Assembly (NCBI GenBank): GCA_963665405.2
Contig: CAXXUH010000004.1
Span: forward strand, 806,001-870,000
Direction of reading: 5' to 3'
Length of the DNA: 64,000 nucleotides
Source of the DNA: G963665405 sp963665405
Lineage (GTDB): Bacteria; Chloroflexota; Dehalococcoidia; Lucifugimonadales; G963665405
Notes under the pieces: model-generated
Databases searched by the model: none
Told to the model about the DNA's origin: nothing
The model's input: only the letters and a program-made list of their open reading frames with translations
Made by a program: the position numbers and the translations under genes
Part shown: in pieces, positions 24,797-34,784 of the stretch
How the letters are laid out: each line of letters starts with the position of its first letter
Numbering within the stretch: the stretch's first letter is position 1

Positions 24797-25128
24797 TCAT
24801 CTGTCTCGAGCGGTTCCGGATCGGACAGCAGCCCACTGCAGAATCACCGTGCGAAGAGCTGATTCAGCTGGTCCATGGCCTCTCTGGAGCGTAGTAGATG
24901 CCTGGAGTCAACTCGGGGTTCTCCCCGATCATTCGGACGAGCCGACAAACGGTCGTGGCTCGTCGCTCACGACTATTAGGCACGTTTGCGGCGGCGATGC
25001 AGAATCGAACGGTGTGACCGTTGGAAGTCGCTAGGTGGGGGGCTTGCCGGGGTCCGGGTGATCGTAGGCGCGCCTGAGTACGAGAGGGAGTCGCAGCGCA
25101 TCGCTTGTTGTGGCGTTGTGATCCGGCC
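24797..25128. other. No gene seen
   Basis: The interval between tRNA-Trp and the methyltransferase has only short frames without ribosome sites and no recognisable repeat. Confidence 0.5.
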
Positions 25129-25770
25129 CTATGGCGTCCGCGTCAGCGAGTCACTCTGAATTGCGGTGCTCCGAGGCCTGCCGGGAGCGACGATCTGAAT
25201 AAACGGCTTGTTTGAACCCTGGATCTCGTACTCGGCATTTAGGTCTTTTATCCAGCGAGTCGCAATGGCCTGTTCATCTTCCCTTGCTATATCGTCGAGC
25301 AATATTGTGCATCCCGGTGCCAACCTCGATCTCATGATGGGCAGCAAACCGTATCTTCCTCCGGGGGTATCACCGGGAGGACTATCACATACCACGAGTG
25401 AAAATCTGTCGGGTAGCCGGTCAAAGGGAGGGCTATACCAGGAGAAATCGCCATAGTCGTGCAGCCGATTGACGCTCAGACCGACGGAGTCAATGTCATA
25501 TTTCCGGAGGTATTTCGTCACTTTCTCGCCCCACGTCTCCATATGTTCGAGTGAATATACGATTTTCCCTAACTTCTGCGCCATCGCCCCAATCACGATC
25601 GTGGTCAATCCTGAGCCGCATTCCAGAATCGGTCCGTCGGTCTTCAGGGCAGTTTTCAAGCAGGTCAGCAGGTACTCTTCGCCGGCAGACCACGTCCCAT
25701 TGTCCCAGCCGTAGACCAGATCTGAAACAACGCTCGTCTGAGCAGTTGTGAAACGCTTTGGGTCTCTTAG

Positions 25771-27481
25771 CCCAAATCCACCGAAGGGATGACTATGCAG
25801 CAGCGGAACGGGCGATAGGGGCAAGGGAGGGCGATGGTCCGGGCACGATTTGGGGTAGAGGGGGGCCGGTGTCTGTCTTCAGTTGCCGCGGGGAGACTTT
25901 GTGACCGTCTGCGAATGTTGGTCAGGGCGAGATAGCGGGGAGAGGACGCAGCAAGAGGCACTCGCAGACCGGACTGGCGCGAGTTCGCGGGGACGTTCGG
26001 TTGGCCGGATGGCGGCCGGTTGCCGCCGCCGCCGTCAGGCAGGGAGTGGCAGGGCGCGCAATCGGGCCAGGGCACGATCGAACTGGGCTTCCCAAGGCCA
26101 GCGCTGTGGCAGATGCAGTGTGAGGCGGCGCGCCGAGCGGGTGATCCGTCCGGCCAGGGAGAAGAACCGCCGCCGGAGGGTCTTGGTGGTCACCACCTGC
26201 TCGCCCAGACCGATGCGCGCTGTCCAGCGGGCGATGTTGTGGGCCATCACCTGTACCGCCAGCCAGGCGGCGTTGGCGGCGAAGCGGCCCGAGGGGAGAT
26301 GGTTCAACCCCACACCGTGCTTGAGGTCTCGGATGGCATTCTCGATCTCGGCGTGGCGGCGATGGTCGGCCTCCAGTTCGAGCATCTCCCCGTCCCGGTC
26401 GGTGATGAAGCCGTGATAGCTGTAGGTGGCGAAGAGGGCCAGCTGGGAACCGGGCGTGGGCTTCACACGCCGGACGATGAGCCGCACCGGCGCGGCGTCA
26501 GGTTCACTCTGGAAGGGAGTGCAGGTGGTCTCGGCCACATCGGCGGCGCCGTCCATCCAGTAGGGAATGGGAGTCCAGGCATCCTCGGGTATCGCCTCGA
26601 TGAGATTGCGCAGGCTCTTGTGCTGGCGGATGGTGATGGAGAAGCGGACATCCATCTTGCGGCAGACGGATACCACGCCATGAGTGTAGAACCCGCTGTC
26701 GGCCCGTAGCGTGAGTCGTCCGTTGGCCCCGGCGTAGCGCACCCGTCCCACCGTCTCCCGCAGGAAGTGGGCGGCGCCGCGGGCGGTGTTGGCCCGGCCC
26801 TCGCGCAGCCGGGACATCAGCACGTCTCCGGTGCCGGCGGCGATGGCCAGCAGCGGGTGGTAGCCCCGCTTGCCGGTATAGCCGTGGTGGCGGGCGCCCT
26901 CCTTGGCCAGTCCGTAGGTCTCGCAGATGGTGGAATCAAGGTCAATGGTCAGGGGCCCGTCGCCGGGTCCCGCCCCAGCGGCCCAGGCCCGGGCCAGCAG
27001 CTCCCGGCTCACCCGGTCCAGCTGGCGGACGTGGCCCCACCGGAAGCTGCGCAGGAAGGTGCCCAGGGTGGATGGCGCCTTGAGAGTGCCGCCCAGGGTG
27101 CAGGCCGTCCCCCCGGTGCGCAACACATCGGCGTCGTCGATGCAGTCGCCGCCGGCCATGGCTGAGGCCACCAGGGTCATCAGCTTGTCTCCGGTGTTGG
27201 CCCGCCCCGGCGCGCCGCCCAGGTCAAGGTGATGGTCAACGAGTTCCCGCAGGCCCAGATGCCGGGCGAGGGTGGCCGGCAGGAGCAGACCGGCATTGGC
27301 CACCAGGCGGTGATCGTCAAAGACGATACGGATACGGTCGGGGTGGTTGCGTGGTAGCATCTATTGGGTGCTCCTTCTCTGGCACTGTTTTGCTGCTACA
27401 AAGCCATTATCCCAGATTCAGAGGAGCACCCTCTGGCCACTTCAGGATGCTAACCAAACGCCCTCCCTCGGTGGATTCGGG
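25771..27481 (-). mobile_element. IS1380-family insertion sequence, copy 2 (complete)
   Basis: A 1,711-bp element bounded by CCCAAATCCACCGAA (25,771, one mismatch to copy 1) and TCGGTGGATTCGGG ending at 27,481. CTTAG is present outside both ends (25,766-25,770 and 27,482-27,486), a 5-bp target duplication. Both target duplications in the window (GTAAG, CTTAG) contain TAAG/CTTA, hinting at target preference. Confidence 0.95.
26035..27360 (-). CDS. IS1380-family transposase
   Basis: A 441-aa intact DDE transposase, the same length as the one at 3,187-4,512. The aspartates lie in TIDLDSTICETYG and LRADSGFYTHG and the glutamate in RHAEIENAIRDLKHGVGL. The upstream stretch with GAGGGTGCTCCTCTGAATC is shared with copy 1 and could hold the element's promoter. 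Confidence 0.95.
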   Translation of the reverse strand: MLPRNHPDRIRIVFDDHRLVANAGLLLPATLARHLGLRELVDHHLDLGGAPGRANTGDKLMTLVASAMAGGDCIDDADVLRTGGTACTLGGTLKAPSTLGTFLRSFRWGHVRQLDRVSRELLARAWAAGAGPGDGPLTIDLDSTICETYGLAKEGARHHGYTGKRGYHPLLAIAAGTGDVLMSRLREGRANTARGAAHFLRETVGRVRYAGANGRLTLRADSGFYTHGVVSVCRKMDVRFSITIRQHKSLRNLIEAIPEDAWTPIPYWMDGAADVAETTCTPFQSEPDAAPVRLIVRRVKPTPGSQLALFATYSYHGFITDRDGEMLELEADHRRHAEIENAIRDLKHGVGLNHLPSGRFAANAAWLAVQVMAHNIARWTARIGLGEQVVTTKTLRRRFFSLAGRITRSARRLTLHLPQRWPWEAQFDRALARLRALPLPA

Positions 27482-27540
27482 CTTAGGAACGCCCTCGTGG
27501 CGCGCCAGAATACGTAACGACGGTGCCGCTTGCGCAACAT

Positions 27541-28509
27541 AATGCGGAAAGGAGCTGGGACAAGGGCCCTCGGAAACTGCTTCGCACTACTCATGCAACC
27601 TATCTCGGTCCTTCACCCAGCTCCCGCTCGTCTGCCTACTCGCTTGGTCGGCGCGGCCACCATCCGCTAACCCTCGGAACCCCTGTGGTTTCGGCTCCCG
27701 GGGTCTGGTGACCAGGCGTTTGAGCAAGTTGGCTCACCGAACCGGGGCATTTGAACCGCCTGCTTCTTAAGTACTTACACCTGTCTACAGCCGCCTAAAG
27801 CTGGGCCTGCCGCATCGCAGACGACCGGGTGTGGCGGAGCCAAGCGGCCGGCAGGTCATCAGTCACTGTAGTTGCTGTGTTGTCGACAGCAGCGGTGAGG
27901 TCTGCGGAGCCGCGTATCGCCGGTGAATCGTGTGATGCTTGTGTTCGCCCTCTAGTCTGCGAACCGGTACCCGGACCGCCGCTCCTCGTGCAAATGTCTG
28001 GCGCCCGACCGATTTTATGGGGTGCTCTTTCGTTGGAGTGGCGCCCGTCCAATGCACTGGCACCAATCGTAGGCGACATCTGGTCGGATGTAACGTGGTC
28101 AAAGTACTAGAAGTCCTGGGACAACATCCACCGGCCCGCGGAGGGGGACAGGGACGATGGAAAGCGCCAGCTCCGCGGTCGGGCTCGGCTGCACAGGGCC
28201 TTTTCATTCTCCCACTATTCCCTGCACCTCTCCCGTTGGCGTGCCCTCTTATCCCCACCCGCCCGCCCGATGGATTGGGGCACCCCAAACCCCGCAAAGG
28301 GGGCTCTGCCCCCTTCGGAACCGCAGGCCGGGGCCTAACGCATGCCCTGTGCGCTCCTACGCGCGGGAAAGTCGGAGGCGTGGAACCACACACTGAATGG
28401 CCAACTATCGGACTTTGAAAAGGCCGGGCTCGGCTGCCGCCCTCCCTTGACTTTCGTGCGGAATGTGGGAACATTCCACACAACTTCATCGAACTCGAGG
28501 AGGCTCACG
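27541..28509. other. Intergenic region with one family B repeat, no gene supported
   Basis: Several short frames exist on both strands but none has a ribosome site or family resemblance. A family B repeat lies at about 28,235-28,335 (TTGGGGCACCCCAAACCCCG, AAAGGGGGC-TCT-GCCCCCTT). GAGCTGGG near 27,554 and CCCAGCTC near 27,618 could pair over a long distance. Confidence 0.55.
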
Positions 28510-28815
28510 ATGCGAATGCTGGTGGATTTCAGTCTTCCCCTGGAGCCGTTCAACACGTTGGTGAGGAACGGGACCGCCGGGCAGAAGCTCGAGCAGATCC
28601 TGGGGGACATCAAACCCGAGGCCGTTTACTTCTCCGCGCGAAACGGCAAGCGCGGTGGAACAATGATTGTCGATGTGGCCGATCCATCTCGAATACCGTC
28701 TATCGCTGAGCCGCTGTTCCTCAGCTTCAACGCGAGCGTAGAGTTCCATGTGGTGATGGGCCCAGAAGAGCTCGCCAGGGCTGGCCTCGACGAACTAGGG
28801 AAAAAGTACGGGTAG
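28510..28815 (+). CDS. Conserved-looking 101-aa protein of unknown function
   Basis: A small soluble protein starting MRMLVDFSLPLEPFNTLVRN, with GTAGQKLEQIL, YFSARNGKRGGTMIVDVAD and a C-terminal PEELARAGLDELGKKYG. I recall this type of ~100-aa protein, with an alternating beta/alpha ferredoxin-like pattern, from many bacteria, sometimes mislabelled as pantothenate synthetase; no function is established. GAGGAGG is well placed before the ATG. It lies inside the putative tRNA-Trp island and is followed by a hairpin. Confidence 0.8.
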   Translation: MRMLVDFSLPLEPFNTLVRNGTAGQKLEQILGDIKPEAVYFSARNGKRGGTMIVDVADPSRIPSIAEPLFLSFNASVEFHVVMGPEELARAGLDELGKKYG

Positions 28816-28853
28816 GCGTAGAGACAGGGCAGCGCTTAGCTGGGCCCGGCACC

Positions 28854-28889
28854 GAGCCGGACTCCCGCGTCTGTCCACGCGGGCGGCTC
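28854..28889 (+). terminator. Possible terminator hairpin
   Basis: GAGCCG and CCCGCGT pair with ACGCGGG and CGGCTC around a short loop. There is no T run after it, so termination is uncertain. Confidence 0.4.
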
Positions 28890-29075
28890 ATCATTGCCCC
28901 CGGCGCCGTGTCTCCGAGATGGCACCTCGCTTGAGGGTGGTACAATACGTCGAGCTTGTCGCCGTTTGACAGCAACCTGGGCAACTGACAGCAACCGCTA
29001 ATGAACAACCTTTGATAGCCAGCCTAGACGTACGGGGCTGCACGAACACTGGTGGACGGCCCTGCACGCCGGAAA

Positions 29076-29124
29076 GCGGTCTCCAAAACCGCAGGTCGCG
29101 GGTTCGAACCCTGGCGCTCCTGCC
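29076..29124 (+). repeat. Partial duplicate of the tRNA-Trp 3' end (candidate att site)
   Basis: 47 of 49 bases match tRNA-Trp from the anticodon stem to the second C of CCA. The 5' half is missing, so it is not a functional tRNA. Confidence 0.85.
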
Positions 29125-29304
29125 TTAATAGACAGGCCCCTGGAGACCTTCTATGGGCATCTTTTTTGCAGTGCGGCCCCCAGCTTGACGACGATCGTCC
29201 GCAGATCCAGTGCGCCTCGGAACCTCGGGGAATCGTTTGTGCCTCTTTGGGACCTTACCTGCCGTGAATCGGGCTCGAGGCGAGCCTCAGGAGCTGGATG
29301 AAAT

Positions 29305-30324
29305 ATGATCCGTAAGCGGATCGCACAGATCAGCCGGGGGGTACGCCTCGTCCTGATGGTCCTCAAGGGGCTGGTCTCGACCAGCCACCCCATGCTCGTG
29401 ACCCTTATCGCGACGCGCCGCTGCAATCTCTCGTGCGGCTACTGCAACGAGTACGATGAGGTCTCGAAACCGGTGCCGCTCGACGCGATGTTCGAGCGCG
29501 TCGACAGCCTAGCACGCCTGGGCACTGCCATAGTGACGATCAGCGGCGGTGAGCCACTTCTGCAGCCCGGGCTCGATCAGATCGTCCGGCGCATCCGCCG
29601 GCATGGGATTATCGCCACCGTCATCACCAACGGTTACCTCTTGACCGAGCGACGCATCAACGAGCTGAACGACGCCGGGCTCGACTACCTGCAGATCTCG
29701 ATAGACAACGTGAAGCCCGACGACGTGTCGATGAAGAGCCTGAAGGTACTGGATCAGAAGCTGGTTCTGCTCTCCAGGCTCGCCAGGTTCTCGACGAACG
29801 TGAACTGCGTGATCGGCGGCGGGATAAAGAACCCCGAGGACGCCCTGGTTGTTGCCGAACGGGCCCGGAAGCTGGGCCTGAGCGTCTCGGTCGGGGTGAT
29901 TCACGATGGCGAAGGGCAGGCGAGGCCGCTGACCGAGCAGGAGCAGCGGGTCTACACATCGATCAGGGGAGCCGGCGGGAGGTCCTTTGCGATCCTCAAC
30001 CGGTTCCAGGACAAATCGGCGGCGGGAGAGCCCAACGACTGGAGATGCCGGGCGGGCGCCCGTTACTTCTACGTGGACGAGTTCGGCCTGGTCCACTGGT
30101 GCTCTCAGCAGCGTGGGTATCCAGCAGCGCCTCTGCAGACCTACTCGACCGGAGATATTCGCAGGGAGTACCTGACCGAGAAATCGTGCGCCCCTTACTG
30201 CACCATCGCGTGCGTTCATCGGGCCTCCACGCTGGACAACTGGCGTGACCGGCAGACCCTGCGCAAGCGGCTTGGCGTGGCGGCACAGGTCTCGGACGAC
30301 GGCGGCGCGGAGCTGGGAACCTAG
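29305..30324 (+). CDS. Radical SAM protein
   Basis: A 339-aa radical SAM enzyme. The cluster motif is CNLSCGYC (CxxxCxxC) at about residue 40, followed by ISGGEPLL and a TIM-barrel-like succession of strands. The C-terminus has further cysteines (WRCRAGARYFYVDEFG, CSQQRG, CAPYCTIACVHRAS) that may bind an auxiliary cluster, in the manner of SPASM/twitch domains. Substrate unknown. The N-terminus has a moderately hydrophobic helix (VRLVLMVLKGLV) that could lie on the membrane. AGGAG is 11 bp upstream of the ATG. It is the first gene outside the putative tRNA-Trp island. Confidence 0.9.
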   Translation: MIRKRIAQISRGVRLVLMVLKGLVSTSHPMLVTLIATRRCNLSCGYCNEYDEVSKPVPLDAMFERVDSLARLGTAIVTISGGEPLLQPGLDQIVRRIRRHGIIATVITNGYLLTERRINELNDAGLDYLQISIDNVKPDDVSMKSLKVLDQKLVLLSRLARFSTNVNCVIGGGIKNPEDALVVAERARKLGLSVSVGVIHDGEGQARPLTEQEQRVYTSIRGAGGRSFAILNRFQDKSAAGEPNDWRCRAGARYFYVDEFGLVHWCSQQRGYPAAPLQTYSTGDIRREYLTEKSCAPYCTIACVHRASTLDNWRDRQTLRKRLGVAAQVSDDGGAELGT

Positions 30325-30430
30325 GCGCGTCCGGAGCGGCCGGAGCGAATGGAAGAGGACGGCCGGGTGACCTCCCTCGCTGACCTTCTCCCGCCGGGGA
30401 AGGGACCTTCGGTCTCCAGGCGACCCTCGT

Positions 30431-31114
30431 ATGAGTGAGGCTCGGAAGACCACGGGCTCCGTCACTACCCAGCTATACAGGAGCCTACAGCTAGGCGCCG
30501 TCTTCCTGGGGGCTTTCGCGGTCGCGGCACTGATCGCCGGGCTGCTGTTTCCGGCGTACCAGTCCCTCGTCTGGTTCTCCCTTTACGTTGCCGTCTCCAA
30601 TTTCTTCATCCCATGGATTGCCCAGGAGCCTATTGTACTTCTGTACGGCGGGTTGTTCGCGCCCTGGCTGGTGGCGGTCGTGGGGGCGGTCGCAACCTGC
30701 TGGATGGAGCTGTTCAACTACCAGATGCTGGGGCGCGTCGTCAGGTCCAAGAGGGTCAGCCCTATCGTCGACAGCCCGACGTACAAGAAGACCGAGCGCT
30801 GGTTCCAGATGTTCCCGTTCATCGGGCTCGTAATCGCCGGAGCGACACCCGTGCCCTTCGCGCCCTTCAGAGTGTTTGCGGTGACCTCCAACTACCCCCT
30901 CTCCAGGTACCTTCTCTCCGTCTTCGTAGCCCGGGCCCCGCGGTACTTCGTGCTGGCCCTGATCGGCGACTTCATCCAGCTGCCCTCGTGGGTGTACGGC
31001 GCGATCATCGGGGTACTGGTCCTGGCTGCTTTCTGGCACAGGATCTGGCGACGTCGAAGGCAAAGAGCCGTGGATCGTCCGGCGGCGCCGGCGAGCGCCT
31101 CGTCTCAGGAGTAG
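30431..31114 (+). CDS. DedA/VTT-domain membrane protein
   Basis: A 227-aa multi-pass protein with about five hydrophobic segments and a basic C-terminal tail. EPIVLLYGGLFAPWLVAVVG and PVPFAPFRVFAVTSNYPLSRY followed by ARAPRYFVLALIGDF are the two re-entrant/helical signatures of the VTT (DedA/SNARE-associated) family, proteins that move lipids such as undecaprenyl phosphate or phosphatidylethanolamine across membranes. Which lipid is unknown. Follows the radical SAM gene by about 106 bp and could share its transcript. Confidence 0.85.
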   Translation: MSEARKTTGSVTTQLYRSLQLGAVFLGAFAVAALIAGLLFPAYQSLVWFSLYVAVSNFFIPWIAQEPIVLLYGGLFAPWLVAVVGAVATCWMELFNYQMLGRVVRSKRVSPIVDSPTYKKTERWFQMFPFIGLVIAGATPVPFAPFRVFAVTSNYPLSRYLLSVFVARAPRYFVLALIGDFIQLPSWVYGAIIGVLVLAAFWHRIWRRRRQRAVDRPAAPASASSQE

Positions 31115-31278
31115 GCCCGGAGGTCCTCCGGACCGCCCCACCCCGGACGCGGCGACCCAGGCGAGCGGCTGCTATGATGCGCGGAGCCCGGACCGTGTAA
31201 GGCCCGGAGTCCGAGCGAGAATACGCTCCATGAGCTTCCAGACGAGACACGGCACATGACACCCGAAGGAGGGCGACG

Positions 31279-32061
31279 ATGCTGCTCGAAGGTAAGAAGG
31301 CGCTGGTCACCGGCTCGCGTCGAGGGATAGGCCGGGGTATCGCTGTCCTCCTGGCCAGGGAGGGGGCCGACGTCGGCATCAACGACGTCGAGCTGGATCG
31401 GGCCGCCGAAGACACGCTTGAGATGGTCCGCCAGGAGGGTCGGCGCGCGAGCTGGCACCTGTCCGACATCGCGGACGTTGGACAGGTCAACCGTATGTTC
31501 GACGAGTTCGTCGCGGAGCACGGCCGGATAGACATCCTGGTCAACAACGCGGTCGCCACGATCGACAAGGACTTTCTCGACGTTACCGAGGCGGACTGGG
31601 ACTTCGAGACCGGCAACGCCCTTAAGGGGTACTTCATGTGCAGTCAGAGGGCCGCACGCGAGATGGTGCGGCAAGGGGACGGAGGCCGGATCGTCAGCCT
31701 GAGCAGCGTCCAGGCATTCAGATCGTGGCCCAGGAAGCTCGTCTACGGAGTCTGCAAGGCCGGAGTCACCAGGATGACAATGGGGATGGCCTGGGAGCTG
31801 GCGGACCACGGCATCAGCTGCAACGCCGTCGCGCCCGGCTACATCGACAGCCGCCTGCTGGCCCCGGACCAGGAGCATCTCAGAGGCGACCCCGACTACG
31901 GGGAGGAGGCCCGGAAGTGGATTCCCTCCAGGCGAATTGGCATTTCTGAGGATATCGCCGGGGTGGTGCTCTTCCTCTGCTCGCCGGCGGGCGGGTACGT
32001 CAACGGCCAGTGCATCACCGCCGACGGCGCCTTTCTCGCGGGCGGCGTACCCCAGGTCTGA
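31279..32061 (+). CDS. Short-chain dehydrogenase/reductase (FabG-like)
   Basis: A 260-aa classical SDR. The cofactor motif is VTGSRRGIGRGIA, the structural motif VNNAVA, the catalytic serine is in IVSLSSVQAF and the YxxxK pair in VYGVCKAG. PG motif (AVAPGYIDS) and the C-terminal GQCITADGAFL are present. Two arginines after the first glycine (SRRG) favour NADP(H). Substrate unknown. GAAGGAGG lies 8 bp before the ATG. Confidence 0.93.
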   Translation: MLLEGKKALVTGSRRGIGRGIAVLLAREGADVGINDVELDRAAEDTLEMVRQEGRRASWHLSDIADVGQVNRMFDEFVAEHGRIDILVNNAVATIDKDFLDVTEADWDFETGNALKGYFMCSQRAAREMVRQGDGGRIVSLSSVQAFRSWPRKLVYGVCKAGVTRMTMGMAWELADHGISCNAVAPGYIDSRLLAPDQEHLRGDPDYGEEARKWIPSRRIGISEDIAGVVLFLCSPAGGYVNGQCITADGAFLAGGVPQV

Positions 32062-32464
32062 CCCGGCCGGGGTGCCTCGACGGGCCGTCCGGACCCGGCA
32101 CCCTGGCGGAACGGTGAGAATGCGGTCTGAACTGGGCCTCGTTCCGGTCGCATCCGCGCGCAGGTTCAGATGCACTGTTGACAGCTTTCGCGTTCGCGGG
32201 GTAGGATGACCCCTTGTTCGCGCGCCGTGGTAGCCCGTAGTGCGGGCTTCCGCAGCAGCGACACTCTGGATTGGAGGATATCGATCGGCAGGCGCGCCTC
32301 GCATGCCGATCGTGTCCAGAGCCGGTGGGGACTGAGGTTCCAACCGGCCCAGGTCGTTTAAGATCGTCGAGGAGGGCGTAATGTTCGGTGACAGAAGAGG
32401 AACCGGAGACTCGCGCCCCTCCTCCCATGTCGGCGACACCGAAAAGTGTGTTGAAGGAGACCGC
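32062..32464. other. Intergenic region, no gene seen
   Basis: No supported reading frame. The region just before 32,465 carries AAGGAGA, the likely ribosome site of the broken Calx-beta gene. Confidence 0.5.
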
Positions 32465-34513
32465 GTGAGAGCATCGATGTCTTGAACAACCCGGTGGCTG
32501 GGCCTGAACCGGGGCCTGCCCGTCATCCTGGCGGTTCTTATTGCAGTGATGGCGACGCTTTTCGCCACCACGGACACCGTCTCGGCCGTGGGCGAGGGAG
32601 TTACGATCACCGAGTCGGGCGGCTCCACCGACGTGACGGAGGGAGGCGCCACCGACACCTTCACTGTCGTGCTGGACGCCAGTCCGAGCTTCGAAACGGT
32701 GATCGTGTTTGTTTTAGGACTTGTTGATGTCTCAGTCTCCACCGGCGCTCTAAATTTCACGAGCACGACTTGGAATATCCCCCAAGAGGTCACTGTCACA
32801 GCAGTTGACGACTCGGACGTGGAGGGTTCCCATACTGACTCAATCATATTGGTCGTCTTCACCATCAATGAAGCTTCGCCCTGGAACGCGGACGCGATCG
32901 ATCCTCCGCCACTGACGGTCAATATCACGGACAACGACCCCGCTACGCTAACGGTGATCAAGACGGTCATCACCGACGACGGTGGGACCGCGGTGGCGTC
33001 CGATTGGACCATGGACATCACCGGGACCGACGTGTCCAACGCCAGCTTCGCCGGTTCTGAGACCGGCGTGACGGTGACTCTGGACGCCGGAGCCTACAGT
33101 GTGTCTGAGAGCGGCGGCCCGTCCGGCTACGCCGCGAGCCTGTCCGCCGACTGCTCGGGGACGATCGCGGTGAGCGAGTCCAAGACGTGCACGATCGAGA
33201 ACGACGACATCGCGCCGGAACTGACGGTGATCAAGACGGTCATCACCGACGACGGTGGGACGGCTTCGGCTGGCGACTGGACGATGAACGTCAACGGGCC
33301 CGACGTGTCCAACGCCAGCTTCGCCGGTTCTGAGACCGGCGTGGTGGTGACTCTGGACGCCGGCACTTACAGCGTGTCAGAGAGCGGCGGCCCGTCCGGC
33401 TACACTATGAGCCTCTCGGCAGACTGCTCGGGGACGATCGCGCTGGGCGAGTCCCTGACGTGCACGATCACCAACAACGACATCGGGGCCAGCCTGACGA
33501 CCTCCGAGGACGGAACAATCGGCGGCTCGGTCAGCGTGGTCCTTACCGGCCAGCCCAGCTCGCCCGTGACCATAAACGTGAGCAGCGGTGACGTCGGTGA
33601 GGTGAGTATCAACACAGCTTCCCTCACCTTTAGCCTGAGCAACTGGTTCGTTCCACAGCAAGTAGGGGTGAACGGCGTGGACGACGGGTTCCTCGACGGG
33701 AACCAGCTGGTGGCGGTCACGTTCAGTGTCGGAGCGGGCTCTGACAGCGGCTTCCTCGGGCTTGCCGACCAGACGGTCTAGGTTACCAACCTGGACGACG
33801 AGCCAGCATCCCCGCCATCGAGCGGAACGCCTGCCACGCCTCCACTGCCGGAGCCGATCGTCACGCCGCTAGACGAGATCCAGCCGCCTCCAGGCGACGC
33901 GCCGGTGGAGGTGGTGCAGCCGGACGAGGAGCACGTAATCGTGCTCGGGCCGGTGGTCCTGCGTCTTCCCGCGACGGTGAGGCAGTCCTCCACGCAGGTG
34001 AGGCTGCAGCAGCTTGGTCTGCAGTCCCAGGCCACACCCGGAGGCCCGATCCAGAACATAGCGCTGGGTGAGGTCGACCCGACCGGATTCGGAGCCCCCG
34101 TCATCCAGCCGCCCGGCCAGGTGATCCACGCGTTCCAGGTCGACCTGTTCGACGTGCTCGGGGATGCGATCCAGGACGTCCGCTCGTTCCTGGGCATCGA
34201 GATCGAGATTCGGCTGACCGATCCGATCATCGAGGACCTGGGTGGATTCGGGGCGACCATAAGCGCGCACATGCTCGGCAGGCTCCAGCTTGTCCAGCTC
34301 ACGCCCACGGGGATCTGGTCGAGGATCCACACACAGTTAAACCTGACGGACAGGACCGTGGAGGCGTCGACGTCCCGCCTTTCGACGTTCGCGCTGATTT
34401 TGGCCGACGCCCCGAGCCTGGTCCCTGCAGGGCCGGGCGCGCCGGGCACCGGCATAGCGGGACTCCCCCCGCTGCCGTGCCCCGAGGCTTGGAGGGTCGC
34501 CCAGGCCTGCTGA
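32465..34513 (+). pseudogene. Secreted Calx-beta / prealbumin-fold repeat protein broken by two in-frame stops
   Basis: From GTG at 32,465 (AAGGAGA upstream) the frame reads six codons (through ATG at 32,477) and then meets TGA at 32,483. Beyond it the same frame gives a textbook signal peptide (TTRWLGLNRG, then hydrophobic VILAVLIAVMATLFA), a Calx-beta-like domain, two near-identical ~85-aa repeats opening LTVIKTVITDDGGTA and containing SVSESGGPSGY, and a second Calx-beta-like domain. TAG at 33,779 stops it, yet the frame continues unbroken (VTNLDDEPASPPSSGTPATP, then a proline-rich linker and a beta-rich tail) to 34,513. Restored length is 682 codons. The parts between stops, from 32,546, could still be translated. 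Likely cell-surface or secreted; binding partner unknown. Confidence 0.8.
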
Positions 34514-34566
34514 GACAGGGGTCGGTGAACTGGACCGGCCTTCAGACAAGTAGTGCAAGCTAGAGA

Positions 34567-34597
34567 ACCCCGCCCCGGCATTTCGCCGGGGCGGGGT
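34567..34597 (+). terminator. Intrinsic terminator, 13-bp GC stem
   Basis: ACCCCGCCCCGGC-ATTTC-GCCGGGGCGGGGT is followed by CTTGTTG. It closes the broken Calx-beta gene. Confidence 0.85.
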
Positions 34598-34784
34598 CTT
34601 GTTGTCCTGAGGTCCGCTTTGGGATCGCCGCACGTGCCTGCGGCGATCCTCTAGTCCGGTCCGCGGAACGTGATCGGATGGGGCGTCTTAGCCGTTCTCA
34701 CAGTCGCCGCGTTGAGCCTCACCCTAGCCCTATGGGCACTGAAAGGACGCTTGACCAGGGCGTAGGAGTTCCGGGAACGGCTGC

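Larger units (their letters stand above)
25129..27540 (-). pseudogene. SAM-dependent methyltransferase-like gene interrupted by IS1380
   Basis: The 3' part (25,129-25,770) carries a class I methyltransferase-type core: ILECGSGLTTIVIGAM, VYSLEHMETWG, FSLVVCDSPPGDTPGG and CTILLDDIAR. The 5' part lies beyond the IS at 27,482-27,540 and starts MLRKRHRRYVFWRATRAF. Joining them after removing 25,771-27,481 and one CTTAG copy gives a continuous frame across the junction (ATRAF-LRDPKRFTTAQ) of 233 codons. A frame that starts inside the IS terminal region (25,824) could still express a chimera. Function of the original enzyme is unknown; substrate recognition cannot be read. Confidence 0.85.
24701..29124. 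mobile_element. Putative tRNA-Trp-associated integrated island
   Basis: The last 49 nt of tRNA-Trp (24,701-24,749) recur at 29,076-29,124 with two mismatches, as attL/attR of tRNA-targeting elements do. Similarity continues a little beyond the tRNA (ATAGAC-GGCCCCTGGA). Between lie an interrupted methyltransferase gene, an IS1380 copy, a 101-aa conserved-looking protein and repeats. No integrase is present inside, so if this was an element it is a decayed or non-autonomous one. Confidence 0.6.

Noticed and set aside
24849..25034. 61-codon frame downstream of tRNA-Trp
   Set aside because: No ribosome site, no recognisable composition or motif.
29052..29267. Second functional tRNA-Trp or a small gene at 29,052
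   Set aside because: The tRNA-like stretch lacks the 5' half including acceptor and D arm, and the reading frame merely crosses it.
31105..33039. 644-codon open frame on the minus strand
   Set aside because: It runs antisense to the SDR gene and the Calx-beta gene, both of which have clear families; high GC gives long shadow frames.
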